A stretch of 41,563 bases of DNA from a virus (IMGVR_UViG_3300019458_000058:1-41563), one strand, 5' to 3'; positions 24,238-32,512 are shown, counted from the stretch's first letter. Made by a program: numbers and translations. Notes: generated by a model from the sequence alone, not told the origin.

Positions 24238-24714
24238 ATGGCATGGATACCGATAGCTATGGCCGCACTGGGAGCCGTGTCGGGAGCAGAGCAAGCAAAA
24301 GCACAAAAGAAAGCTCAAGAGCGACAGGCAAACCTTAGCGCTGCTCAGACTCAATATTCTCCATGGACTGGCATAACGCCTCAACAGTTTACTCCAGGTC
24401 CGGTGTCATCTCCTCTGGCCGGCGCCTTCTCCGGCGGTGTGCAAGGGGGGCTTCAGGGGATGATGTTTTCAAAAGGTATGGGCGAAAGCGCTCCAATGTC
24501 TAGCGGCCCAACAGATTCAATGCCACAATTACAGCCTGTTTCTCTTGGATCATCATACTCGCCGAAAACTCAAATGGGGGTAGCTGGCGGCGGATCTACC
24601 CCATGGCTTGGCATAGGGCTACAAAAGCCAAGCATGATCAGTGGGGAAACTCAGCTTAACCCAGATGAGGATTATTTTTCGAAAAACCGTCGCCTGATGG
24701 CAGGGTATCCATAA
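24238..24714 (+). CDS. Internal virion / ejection-like protein with hydrophobic N-terminus
   Basis: 158 residues with a strong AGGAGG site. The N-terminus MAWIPIAMAALGAVSGAEQA is hydrophobic, followed by a Gln/Lys helix and a long Gly/Ser/Pro/Met-rich tail. Phage ejection proteins commonly start with such a membrane-active helix followed by low-complexity sequence. No specific family recognised. The stop directly abuts the next start (TAAATG). Confidence 0.6.
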   Translation: MAWIPIAMAALGAVSGAEQAKAQKKAQERQANLSAAQTQYSPWTGITPQQFTPGPVSSPLAGAFSGGVQGGLQGMMFSKGMGESAPMSSGPTDSMPQLQPVSLGSSYSPKTQMGVAGGGSTPWLGIGLQKPSMISGETQLNPDEDYFSKNRRLMAGYP

Positions 24715-25782
24715 ATGGCTAATGGACTTTCAGGATATTTTGATGATGAAGAGTTAAATCCAGCTCCACTGACTGAGGCTGACATACTTCGCGTTCAGCA
24801 GCAGGGGACGATGACTCCTGCGATGCCGCTACCATCCGTTGATCCACGCATGCAAAAAGCCATCCTTGAGGATTATGAGCAGCAAATGAAACAAGCCGCC
24901 ATCGAACAGCAGGGCGGCATTCGTCAGCTTGAGAAATACATAAAAGATTATCAAGCGAAAGAACCAGACATCGACTGGACACCGCTTGCAGCATTTGCCG
25001 ACTATATAGATCCACAAGGCAGAGGCAAGGCATTAGAGGTCGCAAAGCTTCTTAAGCCTGAGACCAAAGAGCAAAGAGATGCAAAAACTTTAGCTTTGCA
25101 AGGCGAACTTCAAAAGCGGCGCGAGCAATACACCAAAAATCTAATGGAACCGCTGCTCGCTCAACTTCGCGGACAAGCAACGGGTCAAGCTATTCGCGGG
25201 GAATACCTTGATTTAGCCAAGAAAAAATTCGGCCAACAGATGACCGAGAAATACGGCGAAAAGGTCGGAGCCCCTGCGACAGATTTTGCCAATTCACTAA
25301 AAGAATTCGAAGGGGTTTTAGGGTTTAAATTAAACGATTATGACCCAGCAACAAATACAGTGAACGGCAAACCAATGGCGGATTTGCCAGGTGTCAGCAT
25401 TCCTGGCGTTGGAAGGCTTGCAGTAACCCCTGATGCCTCAAGGCTTAAGAGTTCAATTTCAAGAATTTTCAACATTGAATTAAAAGACCGATCGGGAGCC
25501 GCCGTCACCAACAATGAGCTTGAACGGTTAAAGCTGGAATTTGGCCAAGGGCAGTTTAACACCGAAAGCCAAATGATTGAAGCGGCACAAAGATATAAGC
25601 GCCTGATGGAGCAAGAGCTTGCGGCCAGAGAGGCGGCCTATGCTCCTGAGATTCGCGAGCAATATAAGGCCTACGGCGGAAAAACCGTTAAAGAATCTTT
25701 TGGCGATGGCCAGCCGAGCGCCCCTCCAAGTGATAAAATGAAGCGACTTCAAGAATTAAGAGAAAAAGCCAAAGGTGGATAA
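24715..25782 (+). CDS. Internal virion / ejection-like helical protein
   Basis: 355 residues, ATG immediately after the previous stop. Predominantly helical with long Gln/Lys/Glu-rich segments (ILEDYEQQMKQAAIEQQGGI; ALQGELQKRREQYTKNLMEP). A compact middle region lies at about 195-250 (FANSLKEFEGVLGFKLNDYD; GVSIPGVGRLAV), where a small globular domain may lie. A charged C-terminus follows. No enzymatic motif seen. TAATG overlap with the next gene indicates coupled translation. Likely one of the proteins that enter the cell ahead of the DNA. Confidence 0.6.
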   Translation: MANGLSGYFDDEELNPAPLTEADILRVQQQGTMTPAMPLPSVDPRMQKAILEDYEQQMKQAAIEQQGGIRQLEKYIKDYQAKEPDIDWTPLAAFADYIDPQGRGKALEVAKLLKPETKEQRDAKTLALQGELQKRREQYTKNLMEPLLAQLRGQATGQAIRGEYLDLAKKKFGQQMTEKYGEKVGAPATDFANSLKEFEGVLGFKLNDYDPATNTVNGKPMADLPGVSIPGVGRLAVTPDASRLKSSISRIFNIELKDRSGAAVTNNELERLKLEFGQGQFNTESQMIEAAQRYKRLMEQELAAREAAYAPEIREQYKAYGGKTVKESFGDGQPSAPPSDKMKRLQELREKAKGG

Positions 25783-27323
25783 TGCCTCTTTCGGAAGCTG
25801 AAAAACTAGAGCTTGCTCAGCTTGAAAAAGAGCTTGCGCCAACCGCTGGAGGTCTTTCACCAAAGGAGCAGGCCGAGCTTGCGCAGCTTGAGGCGGAGGT
25901 CGGCGGTCAGGCGCCGCCGGCACAAGATCAATTTTCACCAGCCGAGGCGGTAGTCGAAGGATTCGGTCAAGGGGCAAGCCTTGGATATTTGCCAAAACTT
26001 CAAGCCGCGTCCATGTCTATCCTTCACCCAGAACTCACTTATGAAAAAGCCTTGAAACAAATGCTTGAGCGGGGACAAGCTATTCAGGCCGAGGAGCCCG
26101 TGGCATCAGCCGCCGGAACCGTTGGCGGGGCGTTGGCCCTTCCCATTCCTGGTGCAGCGTCCGTTAAGGGCGCTACCCTTGCCGCCAAAGTCGGCCGCGC
26201 GGCTACGACCGGCGGGGCAGTTGGATTTGCCGCAAATCCAGGGGAAAATCTTTCACTCGAAGAAAACCTAATGGCCAGACTTAAATCAGCAGGACTTGGT
26301 GCGGGCCTTGGCGGTATTGCGCAATCTGCCGGTTCAGGCCTTGCCTCCCTGCCAGAGAAACTCTCAAAGACAAAGACAATGATGGCCCTTAAGCAAGCCG
26401 GCGGGAGATTCAAAGATTTCAAAGAAACTATCAAAAAAGGCACTGGCAAGAAAATCGAGCAGTTCATGCAAAAAGAGGGAATGCTCACGCCTGGGAAAAC
26501 ATTTGAAAACGTCGCAGAAAAAGCCGATGAAATTGTTGATGACGCTGGCAAACAAATTCAAAAAACCTATCAAGATGTCACCGAATCATCGGCAAAAGAA
26601 TTAAACCTTGAAACCGCAACACCACAAAATATTCAAAACATCTTGTCCACAAAACCCAATGCCACGCAAATGGCCGATGAGTTTTTGACTGAGAGTGCTG
26701 AAAAGCTCACCGGCAAATCGGGCGGGCAACAGGCTCTAAAGACCATTGAAGGCGAACTTCAAAATCTAAAGGCCCTCGGTGATGAGCCATCAATTGGACA
26801 AATGCTGGATTACCGCAAATCACTTGATGACAATATCAGGTGGAATAAAACTTATGGCGAATCACCGGCCGCCATGCAGCGGTTAAGAGACTTGAGAAAT
26901 GCAGTCCAAGGCAGAATCAATAAACACATCGATGCCCTTGATACCGCATTCAAATCAAAGAACACTGCTCTTTTAAAAAAGATCAATGAGCGCTACTCCA
27001 ACGCCAAAACCGTGCAAAACATGTCGCAAGATAAACTAGCCAGAGAAGAGGCGAGATCAGTCTTTGGACTTCTTCCCGTTATCACCGGCACGGGCCTTGC
27101 CAGTGCCGAGATCGCACAAGGTAAAGACCCGACAACTGCGCTTGCTCATGGTCTTTTAACCGCAGGCGCCACAAGAGCCGCTAGAACCTATGGGCCTGGG
27201 CTTACCTATCAGGCCGCCCGTGGAGCTGAAGCCTTAACTCGAAGGACCGCGCCACTTGAGCGCATACCGGTTCAGTCATATACTCTCCCATGGTTATTGA
27301 TGGGGAATAAAAATGAACGGTGA
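25782..27323 (+). CDS. Large internal virion / ejection-like protein
   Basis: 513 residues. The acidic helical N-terminus (EKLELAQLEKELAPTAGGLS, with a near repeat EQAELAQLEAEVGGQ) is followed by an Ala/Gly-rich region (about 105-205) with several membrane-active stretches (AGTVGGALALPIPGAASVKG; SAGLGAGLGGIAQSAGSGL). A long charged helical part makes up the rest. This resembles ejection proteins that form a conduit through the envelope. No lytic transglycosylase motif was seen. Confidence 0.62.
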   Translation: MPLSEAEKLELAQLEKELAPTAGGLSPKEQAELAQLEAEVGGQAPPAQDQFSPAEAVVEGFGQGASLGYLPKLQAASMSILHPELTYEKALKQMLERGQAIQAEEPVASAAGTVGGALALPIPGAASVKGATLAAKVGRAATTGGAVGFAANPGENLSLEENLMARLKSAGLGAGLGGIAQSAGSGLASLPEKLSKTKTMMALKQAGGRFKDFKETIKKGTGKKIEQFMQKEGMLTPGKTFENVAEKADEIVDDAGKQIQKTYQDVTESSAKELNLETATPQNIQNILSTKPNATQMADEFLTESAEKLTGKSGGQQALKTIEGELQNLKALGDEPSIGQMLDYRKSLDDNIRWNKTYGESPAAMQRLRDLRNAVQGRINKHIDALDTAFKSKNTALLKKINERYSNAKTVQNMSQDKLAREEARSVFGLLPVITGTGLASAEIAQGKDPTTALAHGLLTAGATRAARTYGPGLTYQAARGAEALTRRTAPLERIPVQSYTLPWLLMGNKNER

Positions 27324-27462
27324 CTCTGGAACCAATAGAGATTTCGGAAATATGCTGAATCAAAAATTCCTAAGCCCATGGACTCGGGTTGGCCGGGGAG
27401 TGATTGGAAAGAAGAAAAAACGCCGCAAGAAATTTGGCGATTACATCGAAAGGGAGTATTAA
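27313..27462 (+). CDS. Small basic protein, 49 aa
   Basis: Starts inside the end of the preceding ejection-like gene (11-bp overlap) and stops 1 nt before the next ATG. Sequence MNGDSGTNRDFGNMLNQKFL, then VGRGVIGKKKKRRKKFGDY. The Lys/Arg run suggests nucleic-acid or membrane binding. Neat packing between its neighbours and a GGGAG site near its end that serves the next gene support it as real. Function unknown. Confidence 0.65.
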   Translation: MNGDSGTNRDFGNMLNQKFLSPWTRVGRGVIGKKKKRRKKFGDYIEREY

Positions 27463-27463
27463 A

Positions 27464-27715
27464 ATGGATGAAGCAATGACAGCTAAAGAGCCAAAAAAAG
27501 AAGGCGGCATGGAAGAGTGGGAAATCAAAGAAGCCTGCGACACCCTCATCAAGGCCGAAATGATCAAGGCCGACGCTGACAAAATGAAAGTGCTTCAGCC
27601 ATACCTAAACGAAAAAGCCAAGGCCGCGCAAAGCCTTGCCGATCATTCGCCAGATCCTAAAGAAGGCGTTGACGGGTTAAAGAAGCTCGCTAAGAAGAAG
27701 CTTTCGTCTTACTAG
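27464..27715 (+). CDS. Small acidic/helical phage protein, unknown function
   Basis: 83 residues. ATG 27464 is chosen because GGGAG precedes it by about 8 nt and it follows the previous stop. The core MEEWEIKEACDTLIKAEMIK, followed by ADADKMKVLQPYLNEKAKA, matches a small all-helical phage family I recall in structural gene blocks. It is the last gene of the rightward late block and its 3' end overlaps the converging minus-strand gene by 26 bp; no terminator hairpin is visible there. Confidence 0.72.
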   Translation: MDEAMTAKEPKKEGGMEEWEIKEACDTLIKAEMIKADADKMKVLQPYLNEKAKAAQSLADHSPDPKEGVDGLKKLAKKKLSSY

Positions 27716-28079
27716 GCTCTGGCAATACCACTGGATCTTTGATAAATGGTTCAAGCCATAAAAGCTCTGACGCTGAGATTTTAATTTTTTCCAGCTCTGC
27801 TAAAGAAACTTTAGGCAAATCAAATTGAAACTTAGTTTTTTCGAACTCATCACTTGCCTTGTCTTGCTCAGATTGGCTTTTGTTCTTAATGTTTTCTTTT
27901 ACCGAGTCAGCCACAGTCAAAGCAACTTGCTCCTCTTTCTCAAGGCGCTTATAAATTGTCGCGATCTTAATCGTAGATTTCAACTCCATTGGCTCCCTCA
28001 TCAAGCGCCTAACGGCCGCACCGAACTCAGGATTTCTAAGCTGGCCCCACGTCAGTTCAATCATTTCACTTTGCTCCAT
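27690..28079 (-). CDS. Phage protein of unknown function
   Basis: 129 residues, last gene of the leftward recombination operon. N-terminus MEQSEMIELTWGQLRNPEFG, then AAVRRLMREPMELKSTIKIA and a long charged helix. The C-terminal third (KISASELLWLEPFIKDP) looks like a short docking segment. The GQLRNPEF...L pattern is one I have seen in small phage proteins of undefined role. Overlaps the upstream 52-aa gene by 19 bp and the converging late gene by 26 bp. Confidence 0.7.
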   Translation of the reverse strand: MEQSEMIELTWGQLRNPEFGAAVRRLMREPMELKSTIKIATIYKRLEKEEQVALTVADSVKENIKNKSQSEQDKASDEFEKTKFQFDLPKVSLAELEKIKISASELLWLEPFIKDPVVLPEPSKTKASS

Positions 28080-28219
28080 GCTGATTTTTTTCTTGCGCGC
28101 TCAGGGAGCTTTTTTCCCTTCGACGCCTGATCGTACTCTTCGACAGTCTTTTTTGAAATATCCCCACGGGAAGCTGCTGCGTGCATAAATTTGCGTTGAG
28201 CATTGCTTTTATACGGCAT
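28061..28219 (-). CDS. Small basic phage protein (MPYKSNAQRKFMHAA type), 52 aa
   Basis: ATG at 28219 with AGGAG about 7 nt upstream. The N-terminus MPYKSNAQRKFMHAAASRGD is a highly recognisable pattern of tiny phage proteins, usually MPxKSxAQxRxM, found across many tailed phages. The rest is Lys/Arg-rich (ASKGKKLPERARKKSAWSK). It probably binds nucleic acid or a virion component; function not known. It shares its last 19 bp with the start of the next gene. Confidence 0.82.
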   Translation of the reverse strand: MPYKSNAQRKFMHAAASRGDISKKTVEEYDQASKGKKLPERARKKSAWSKVK

Positions 28220-28228
28220 TCGATACTC

Positions 28229-28462
28229 CTAGTGTAATCCATCCTCTAATTTCACCATATTTCTGACCACTTCTAAAAGGTCAACTTGCGACTGTGAGCA
28301 AATGCTGTGACAAACGGCCAAGAGCACCCCTAGCGCGTCCATTGGATGCATAGCCCTAGCAGCACGAAGGTTATAATTAATATCCATAAGCCCGTCTCCA
28401 ACATTGGTCCTCACCGTCACCATAAGACCGTTAACCTCGATCTTGTTTACGTACTCCCGCAC
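28229..28462 (-). CDS. Small phage protein, unknown function
   Basis: 77 residues with GTG start overlapping the upstream TAG by one base (TAGTG), so probably translationally coupled. N-terminal beta strands (KIEVNGLMVTVRTNVGDG) and a helical, Cys-containing C-terminal half (DALGVLLAVCHSICSQSQVD). No recognised family. Confidence 0.62.
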   Translation of the reverse strand: MREYVNKIEVNGLMVTVRTNVGDGLMDINYNLRAARAMHPMDALGVLLAVCHSICSQSQVDLLEVVRNMVKLEDGLH

Positions 28463-28776
28463 TAGATAAGCAGCTTTCCAAGCTTTTCCCGCTTAATACC
28501 GTCCAGATAACCAAGCGCGTAACTCATGGCCAACCATTTTCCAAAGGCCTTTTCGTACAAAATATGAGGGTTTTTGATGCTATTTTGATCAAAATCCCCC
28601 CTTTTTGATGCGTTTTTGATGGATTTCTGCTGGTTTTCTAGGTGTTTTTTAATGGTGTCCATCAGCCCCGACTCATCTAAAAAGAGCTTGCAAAACTCCA
28701 AGGCCTTCTTATGGGCAAATGAATTGGCTAGCTGTTGGGCCTGCATCTGCCAATAGGCAGTGATGTCATTCGACAT
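28462..28776 (-). CDS. Phage protein, unknown function
   Basis: 104 residues, mostly helical: AYWQMQAQQLANSFAHKKAL, then a linker of low complexity (KRGDFDQNSIKNPHI) and a hydrophobic C-terminal helix (FGKWLAMSYALGYLDGI). GGGA lies 10 nt before the ATG, within the end of the upstream gene. No family recognised. Confidence 0.65.
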   Translation of the reverse strand: MSNDITAYWQMQAQQLANSFAHKKALEFCKLFLDESGLMDTIKKHLENQQKSIKNASKRGDFDQNSIKNPHILYEKAFGKWLAMSYALGYLDGIKREKLGKLLI

Positions 28777-28990
28777 AAGTCAAAATCCCAGTTGGACTAA
28801 AGGGCCATGGTAAATCGTCCGATTCATTGATAGCATAAGGCTTCTCCTCGTTGGTCGGCGTCACGGGCGGCTCGGAGACGACTAAAGGAATAGTCAAAGG
28901 TCCACTCCTACGGGACTTTAAATCTCCGGGCCGCCCATCTAGTTCAATCTCCTCAAAAGCTGCCAAAAGACAAAAATCATCAAAGCCCAA
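28766..28990 (-). CDS. Small phage protein, start uncertain
   Basis: 74 residues if it starts at TTG 28990, which lies 7 nt after a strong GGGAGG; GTG at 29005 is the alternative. Sequence MGFDDFCLLAAFEEIELDGR, then a Pro-rich linker (GPLTIPLVVSEPPVTPT) and DLPWPFSPTGILTYVE. Its end overlaps the next gene by 11 bp. The same GGGAGG also lies just before an ATG in another frame that would encode an 18-residue hydrophobic peptide, but the spacing is too short for that start. Function unknown. Confidence 0.5.
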   Translation of the reverse strand: MGFDDFCLLAAFEEIELDGRPGDLKSRRSGPLTIPLVVSEPPVTPTNEEKPYAINESDDLPWPFSPTGILTYVE

Positions 28991-29006
28991 AACATTACCT
29001 CCCACA

Positions 29007-29402
29007 CTATTTTTTTCTCTCTTGCTTCTTGTGTGAACTTGGCAAAACAATAATCGGAAGCGGCGCCTCTGCCACAACCTTCACAGTCTTTGAAACCTTA
29101 ACTCCAAGCTCCTTTAACCGCTTGATCTCAAGGTCCATGGCATCAATATGGCTTTTCACATCATCACGAAAACTGGAAACAATGTTTCTAGTCTCAACAC
29201 AAGTATCAGTCACCTTGGCCGTGGCGTCGGCCACATCGCCCAAAAGCTTCTCGATGGCAGCAATCCTGTCCTCGGCACCGTCAACCCTGGAGTTGACTCG
29301 GCTAAAGGCCTTTGAGCCATCAGCCACGTAAAGATAAGTGCCGGCAACCAAAACTATGAAACCAATTAAGAATATGCCTGCGGCGTCTGGTGTGAATCGC
29401 AT
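29007..29402 (-). CDS. Membrane-anchored coiled-coil protein
   Basis: 131 residues. An N-terminal membrane helix (AGIFLIGFIVLVAGTYLYVA, about 8-27) is followed by a long coiled coil with heptad-like hydrophobics (EDRIAAIEKLLGDVADATAK; IDAMDLEIKRLKELGVKVSK) and a short hydrophobic and basic end. GCAGGG directly precedes the ATG, with GGGGG about 8 nt upstream. The layout matches single-span proteins that expose a coiled coil to the periplasm or cytoplasm; no specific family. It lies in the recombination operon, away from the lysis genes. Confidence 0.66.
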   Translation of the reverse strand: MRFTPDAAGIFLIGFIVLVAGTYLYVADGSKAFSRVNSRVDGAEDRIAAIEKLLGDVADATAKVTDTCVETRNIVSSFRDDVKSHIDAMDLEIKRLKELGVKVSKTVKVVAEAPLPIIVLPSSHKKQERKK

Positions 29403-29587
29403 CCCTGCCCCCTTTTTAAAAGATTATCGCTCCCTGATAATTCATCCATTATTTTTGCCAAATCGTGCTCACCCTCGGATGCTCTAAATTTTATGTAATC
29501 AAATATTATTTTCAACAAAACAATTAAAGTGTGGTGGGAAATTCGACCCATGGATTTTAGCTGGTATTGAATTAGCTCTTTTCGCAT
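29366..29587 (-). CDS. Small phage protein, unknown function
   Basis: 73 residues, overlapping the exonuclease gene by 16 bp and the coiled-coil gene by 37 bp. AAGAG lies 4 nt before the ATG. An N-terminal helix (LKSMGRISHHTLIVLLKIIF) and an acidic middle (ASEGEHDLAKIMDELSGSDN) are visible. The 37-bp overlap downstream is longer than usual here, so a slightly different gene end or a spurious frame cannot be excluded. Confidence 0.5.
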   Translation of the reverse strand: MRKELIQYQLKSMGRISHHTLIVLLKIIFDYIKFRASEGEHDLAKIMDELSGSDNLLKRGQGCDSHQTPQAYS

Positions 29588-30459
29588 ATCTCTTTAATCT
29601 GAACATATTCAGACCCATTCTTTCTAAACTGATCCAGATCAATCCCTTTAAGGACTTCAATCTTGGAGTAATCAACATTGCCACGCCTAAAAATCTTTTG
29701 AATCCTAAGCCCACCGCAGGCAACAATAGATGACTTCTCAGTCAATCCGGTCAACTGCTTTTTAAGCCGCTCAAGCTCGGACTCTTTTTCCTTCATCTCC
29801 GACAAAAGGGCGCGGTACGCATAAGCCACTTGATTAAAATGAAGATCATCAACCCTAAGCTCATCTTTATCGGACAGCTCCGGTGGGGTCTCTCTTAAAA
29901 CCAAATCCCAAAACTCAAGCTCCTTTGGCAGAAGCTCCTTTTCAATGAAATCAAGCCTTGGCTCGATTGGCATCATATGAAACTGATCCATTTTCTTTTT
30001 ATCTGGCGTTAGCGTGTAGCACACATAAAAAGCTTTTTTGACGCCGGTCACTAAAAACTGATGATCCATTTGAATTCGGTGATGCTCGACAATCTCGCCA
30101 GCTCTGGCTTTTTCCATCTTTTCTCGACCGACAAGCTTAATCTCTGCAAAGACCACCCTGTCCTTATCGTTCCCAAAACCATCAAGTGAAGCCCTTAAGA
30201 ACCGATAAGTCTCATGCTCCACAACTGCTGGCTCAAAATCCACTCCGGTCTCAACCGACGCCCTGGCTCTAGCCGGAGTTTCAAACACCTGTCCAAGATG
30301 CATGATCTCAGAGAGTTCATTATCTTCCCTTAGCCCAAGCTTATCGCGCCAAAGAGAATACGGAGTGTGATATGGACTCTTGTTTAAAACTGCCGGCGCA
30401 TCGGATGAACCAATGCCAGATCTTCGCCACTTAAGCCAATCTTTCGTCCCCTGCTCCAT
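29572..30459 (-). CDS. YqaJ-type phage exonuclease (lambda-exonuclease-like fold)
   Basis: 295 residues. N-terminus KDWLKWRRSGIGSSDAPAVL is the signature start of YqaJ viral recombinases. The nuclease core follows: LGQVFETPARA with E60, then RASLDGFG with D93 and VFAEIKLVG with E106 and K108, matching the PD-(D/E)xK site that resects dsDNA 5' ends. A C-terminal coiled coil is seen (LLSEMKEKESELERLKKQLT). It overlaps the SSB-like gene by one base and works with it and the Sak4-like ATPase in single-strand annealing recombination (family knowledge). Confidence 0.9.
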   Translation of the reverse strand: MEQGTKDWLKWRRSGIGSSDAPAVLNKSPYHTPYSLWRDKLGLREDNELSEIMHLGQVFETPARARASVETGVDFEPAVVEHETYRFLRASLDGFGNDKDRVVFAEIKLVGREKMEKARAGEIVEHHRIQMDHQFLVTGVKKAFYVCYTLTPDKKKMDQFHMMPIEPRLDFIEKELLPKELEFWDLVLRETPPELSDKDELRVDDLHFNQVAYAYRALLSEMKEKESELERLKKQLTGLTEKSSIVACGGLRIQKIFRRGNVDYSKIEVLKGIDLDQFRKNGSEYVQIKEICEKS

Positions 30460-30959
30460 TAAAAGCCCATCTCGTCTGGATCATTCGAAGCGCCCGGAGC
30501 GTAATTCTTAACCTTAGGCTTTGGCTTAATTCCCATCTCATCTCGAGCATTCTTAAACTCTGATCTGAAATTAAGTCCGCCTAAAACCTTCGGGTCATTG
30601 ACTTTGCTGATCATGGAAAAGGCTGGATCATTGATCCACTCTATCCTCTTATATTCACCATCGAGGATGACGGTAACCTCATATTCTTTTTGCATATCGA
30701 GAGCGCCCTGATTAACCAAATCACCAACATTTTCGCCGCTAAATCCACAAGTGATCAATGTCTTAATGAGCTTTTGGTTTGGAGTGCCGTCTTTTTTCAG
30801 GCAAAAACAATCAAACGTGCCATTGTAAAAAGCACCCTCATGCTCAATATCCATCTGAATAAAGGCCTTAAGAGCACCAAGGCTCTCAACCTCAGTAATC
30901 CCATAATCCTTAATGAACGCCTTATATCTGCCAGGCTCCAAATTCTTAATTGATCCCAT
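30459..30959 (-). CDS. Single-strand DNA-binding-like protein of the recombination module
   Basis: 166 residues from the ATG at 30959, which has AAGGGG 6 nt upstream (GTG two codons earlier is less likely). The beta-rich core (GRYKAFIKDYGITEVESLGA; YEVTVILDGEYKRIEWIND) and the acidic C-terminal end NDPDEMGF fit SSB-like proteins, whose acidic tails recruit partners. Phages with Sak4 and YqaJ genes often carry such a protein between them. No canonical OB-fold signature can be confirmed by eye. Confidence 0.68.
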   Translation of the reverse strand: MGSIKNLEPGRYKAFIKDYGITEVESLGALKAFIQMDIEHEGAFYNGTFDCFCLKKDGTPNQKLIKTLITCGFSGENVGDLVNQGALDMQKEYEVTVILDGEYKRIEWINDPAFSMISKVNDPKVLGGLNFRSEFKNARDEMGIKPKPKVKNYAPGASNDPDEMGF

Positions 30960-30969
30960 GTGCACCCCT

Positions 30970-31869
30970 TTAAATTAGTTGTTGGACTCTTTGTTCAATT
31001 TTTTCTAATTTTGATAAATCCATCGCCGCTTGATCAATGGATGTAAAAACCTTTTTCTTAAGATCCTCATCGCGAATGTTTTCACATAATCCACGAATGG
31101 TTTTTACTAACTCATCTGGCTTTCTTTTCTCGCCCTTATAGAACCGCAAATAGGCATCATAGAATGTCGCAAAATCAAGGGGCATTTCATATGGCAAATT
31201 GTAGCGATTCTTACCGATATGACCGGGCCTTCTTTCAGTCAACAAAACCCTTTCCCCTTCACCAAGGGCAAACACGCGGTCTGAGTTTTCATCCTCTTTT
31301 TTATAGGAAATGTAATTTGCAAAAAGAACTGCTGAACACCAATCAACAAAAATAGCTTGGACCTTTTGATGCAAATTAAGTTCATATGTATCATACTTAA
31401 GGCCCAAAATCGTATCGGCCGCAGAGGTTTTCTTAGAATGAGCAATCAGTATAATGTTCATGCCCTTATCATCTCGAAGAGATTTTAAAATATCTCTTGC
31501 CGAAATCATTTCAATCTCGGCCCTCTCGAAAGCCTTTCCATACCCGCCAAAGGCTGTCGCCATTGAACCGGTTTGCTTAGGGTCATCGGCTATGATTTTT
31601 CTATGCAGAAGCTTTTCAACGCTGTCTATGCTGTCCACGACTACTGTTTTGTAATCATGGGCTTGGCTTTTTAAATGCTTTACTTGATTTTTAAAATCAT
31701 CCCAAGAGCCTGGGGCTTTAAACCTCGCGCAATCGGCTTCGTCATTTTCTTCAGCACCAAGAAATATTGGCTTAGGCGCTTTTGTCGCAAAGGTCGTTTT
31801 TCCTATCCCAGGAATACCGACTAAAACTATGTTAAACGGTTTGACCTTACGGCCAGTGATTATCTCCAT
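30970..31869 (-). CDS. Sak4-like RecA-fold ATPase (recombination)
   Basis: 299 residues from the ATG at 31869 (GGAGGGGGC upstream; an in-frame Met eight codons earlier is less likely). Walker A VGIPGIGKTTF (about 17-27), Walker B YKTVVVDSID (D79, D82), and a later MNIILIAHSKK strand with the polar sensor residue follow the AAA_24/Sak4 pattern of RecA-like single-strand annealing ATPases. It is the first gene of the leftward operon that also encodes the SSB-like protein and exonuclease. Confidence 0.86.
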   Translation of the reverse strand: MEIITGRKVKPFNIVLVGIPGIGKTTFATKAPKPIFLGAEENDEADCARFKAPGSWDDFKNQVKHLKSQAHDYKTVVVDSIDSVEKLLHRKIIADDPKQTGSMATAFGGYGKAFERAEIEMISARDILKSLRDDKGMNIILIAHSKKTSAADTILGLKYDTYELNLHQKVQAIFVDWCSAVLFANYISYKKEDENSDRVFALGEGERVLLTERRPGHIGKNRYNLPYEMPLDFATFYDAYLRFYKGEKRKPDELVKTIRGLCENIRDEDLKKKVFTSIDQAAMDLSKLEKIEQRVQQLI

Positions 31870-31995
31870 GCCCCCTCCAGCGAATAATGCCATTAACGAT
31901 TAAGCGATGATTTTTTATCAAGCAATTAAATTTTTTCCATAGCGCCGTGAGCCATGAGCTAGACAATCGATCGAAAAATCCATTCAACTAATCAA
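31870..31995. promoter_or_regulatory. Divergent intergenic region between recombination and replication operons
   Basis: 126 bp, AT-rich (TTTTTTATCA, AAATTTTTTCC) between the Sak4-like gene (minus) and the VRR-NUC gene (plus). It must carry promoters in both directions, but no convincing -35/-10 pair was found. No ORF of note. Confidence 0.5.
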
Positions 31996-32502
31996 ATGTC
32001 GTACAAAGACCGGGTCGCAAACGCCCTACTCAAATATCACGCCAAGCAATTAAAAAAAGACCAAGGCCCCACCCGCAAAAACAAAAAGCCAGAGAAACAG
32101 GTCGAAAAAGAATGTCTCATTTGGATGAGATCGCGCGGCTGGTCCGTCCAAATATATGAGTCAAAAGCTACATATGATCGCAAAGGCTTTTGGCGAAACC
32201 AAGCCATGAAAGCCGGCAATGCCGACTGCCAAGGCAATGATAACCTTGGCAATTCGGTCGTCATCGAGTTCAAAGCACCCGGTAAACTCTCAACCTTTGG
32301 ACTTGACCGCAATTATCGCCAACAACAATACATCAGAGAAAAAATCGAAACCGGCTCTTTTGCCTGCGTCGTCGATTCCCCCACATTGCTTGAAACTATT
32401 TACGCCAAATGGCGAACACTCAAAGACATCGGCGCCATTGAGGATGCTAAATCAGTTTTGAGAAACGCTTTACCTATAAAGGTATCGGCCCCCCTGGAGT
32501 AA
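31996..32502 (+). CDS. VRR-NUC domain nuclease (possible Holliday-junction resolvase)
   Basis: 168 residues. The core motifs of the VRR-NUC family are in order: EKQVEKECLIWMRSRGW (E34/E38), GNADCQGN with D77, and VVIEFKAPGKLS with E91 and K93, followed by RQQQYIREKIETGSFACVVD. The family contains structure-specific PD-(D/E)xK nucleases. A Lys-rich N-terminus (residues 15-38) probably binds DNA. There is no clear Shine-Dalgarno before the ATG. The 3' end of the gene lies inside a perfect hairpin, with the stop codon in the loop. Confidence 0.85.
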   Translation: MSYKDRVANALLKYHAKQLKKDQGPTRKNKKPEKQVEKECLIWMRSRGWSVQIYESKATYDRKGFWRNQAMKAGNADCQGNDNLGNSVVIEFKAPGKLSTFGLDRNYRQQQYIREKIETGSFACVVDSPTLLETIYAKWRTLKDIGAIEDAKSVLRNALPIKVSAPLE

Positions 32503-32512
32503 GGGGGCCGAT
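32484..32512 (+). terminator. Strong hairpin spanning the VRR-NUC stop codon
   Basis: A perfect 10-bp stem ATCGGCCCCC / GGGGGCCGAT (32484-32493 with 32503-32512) surrounds a 9-nt loop containing the TAA. It is terminator-like but lacks an adjacent T-run, so it may be an attenuator or a 3'-end stabiliser. Its core is the same GGCCCCC / GGGGGCC pair seen after the coat gene. Confidence 0.6.

Noticed and set aside
28939-28995. 18-residue hydrophobic peptide (MFWALMIFVFWQLLRRLN) next to GGGAGG
   Set aside because: The spacing between GGAGG and its ATG is only 2 nt; the TTG start of the overlapping frame is better placed. Kept as a note within that gene.
31870-31995. Clear sigma-70 promoters for both divergent operons
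   Set aside because: TTG-containing and AT-rich hexamers exist, but no pair with good -10 sequence and 16-18 bp spacing was found, so no specific promoter is called.
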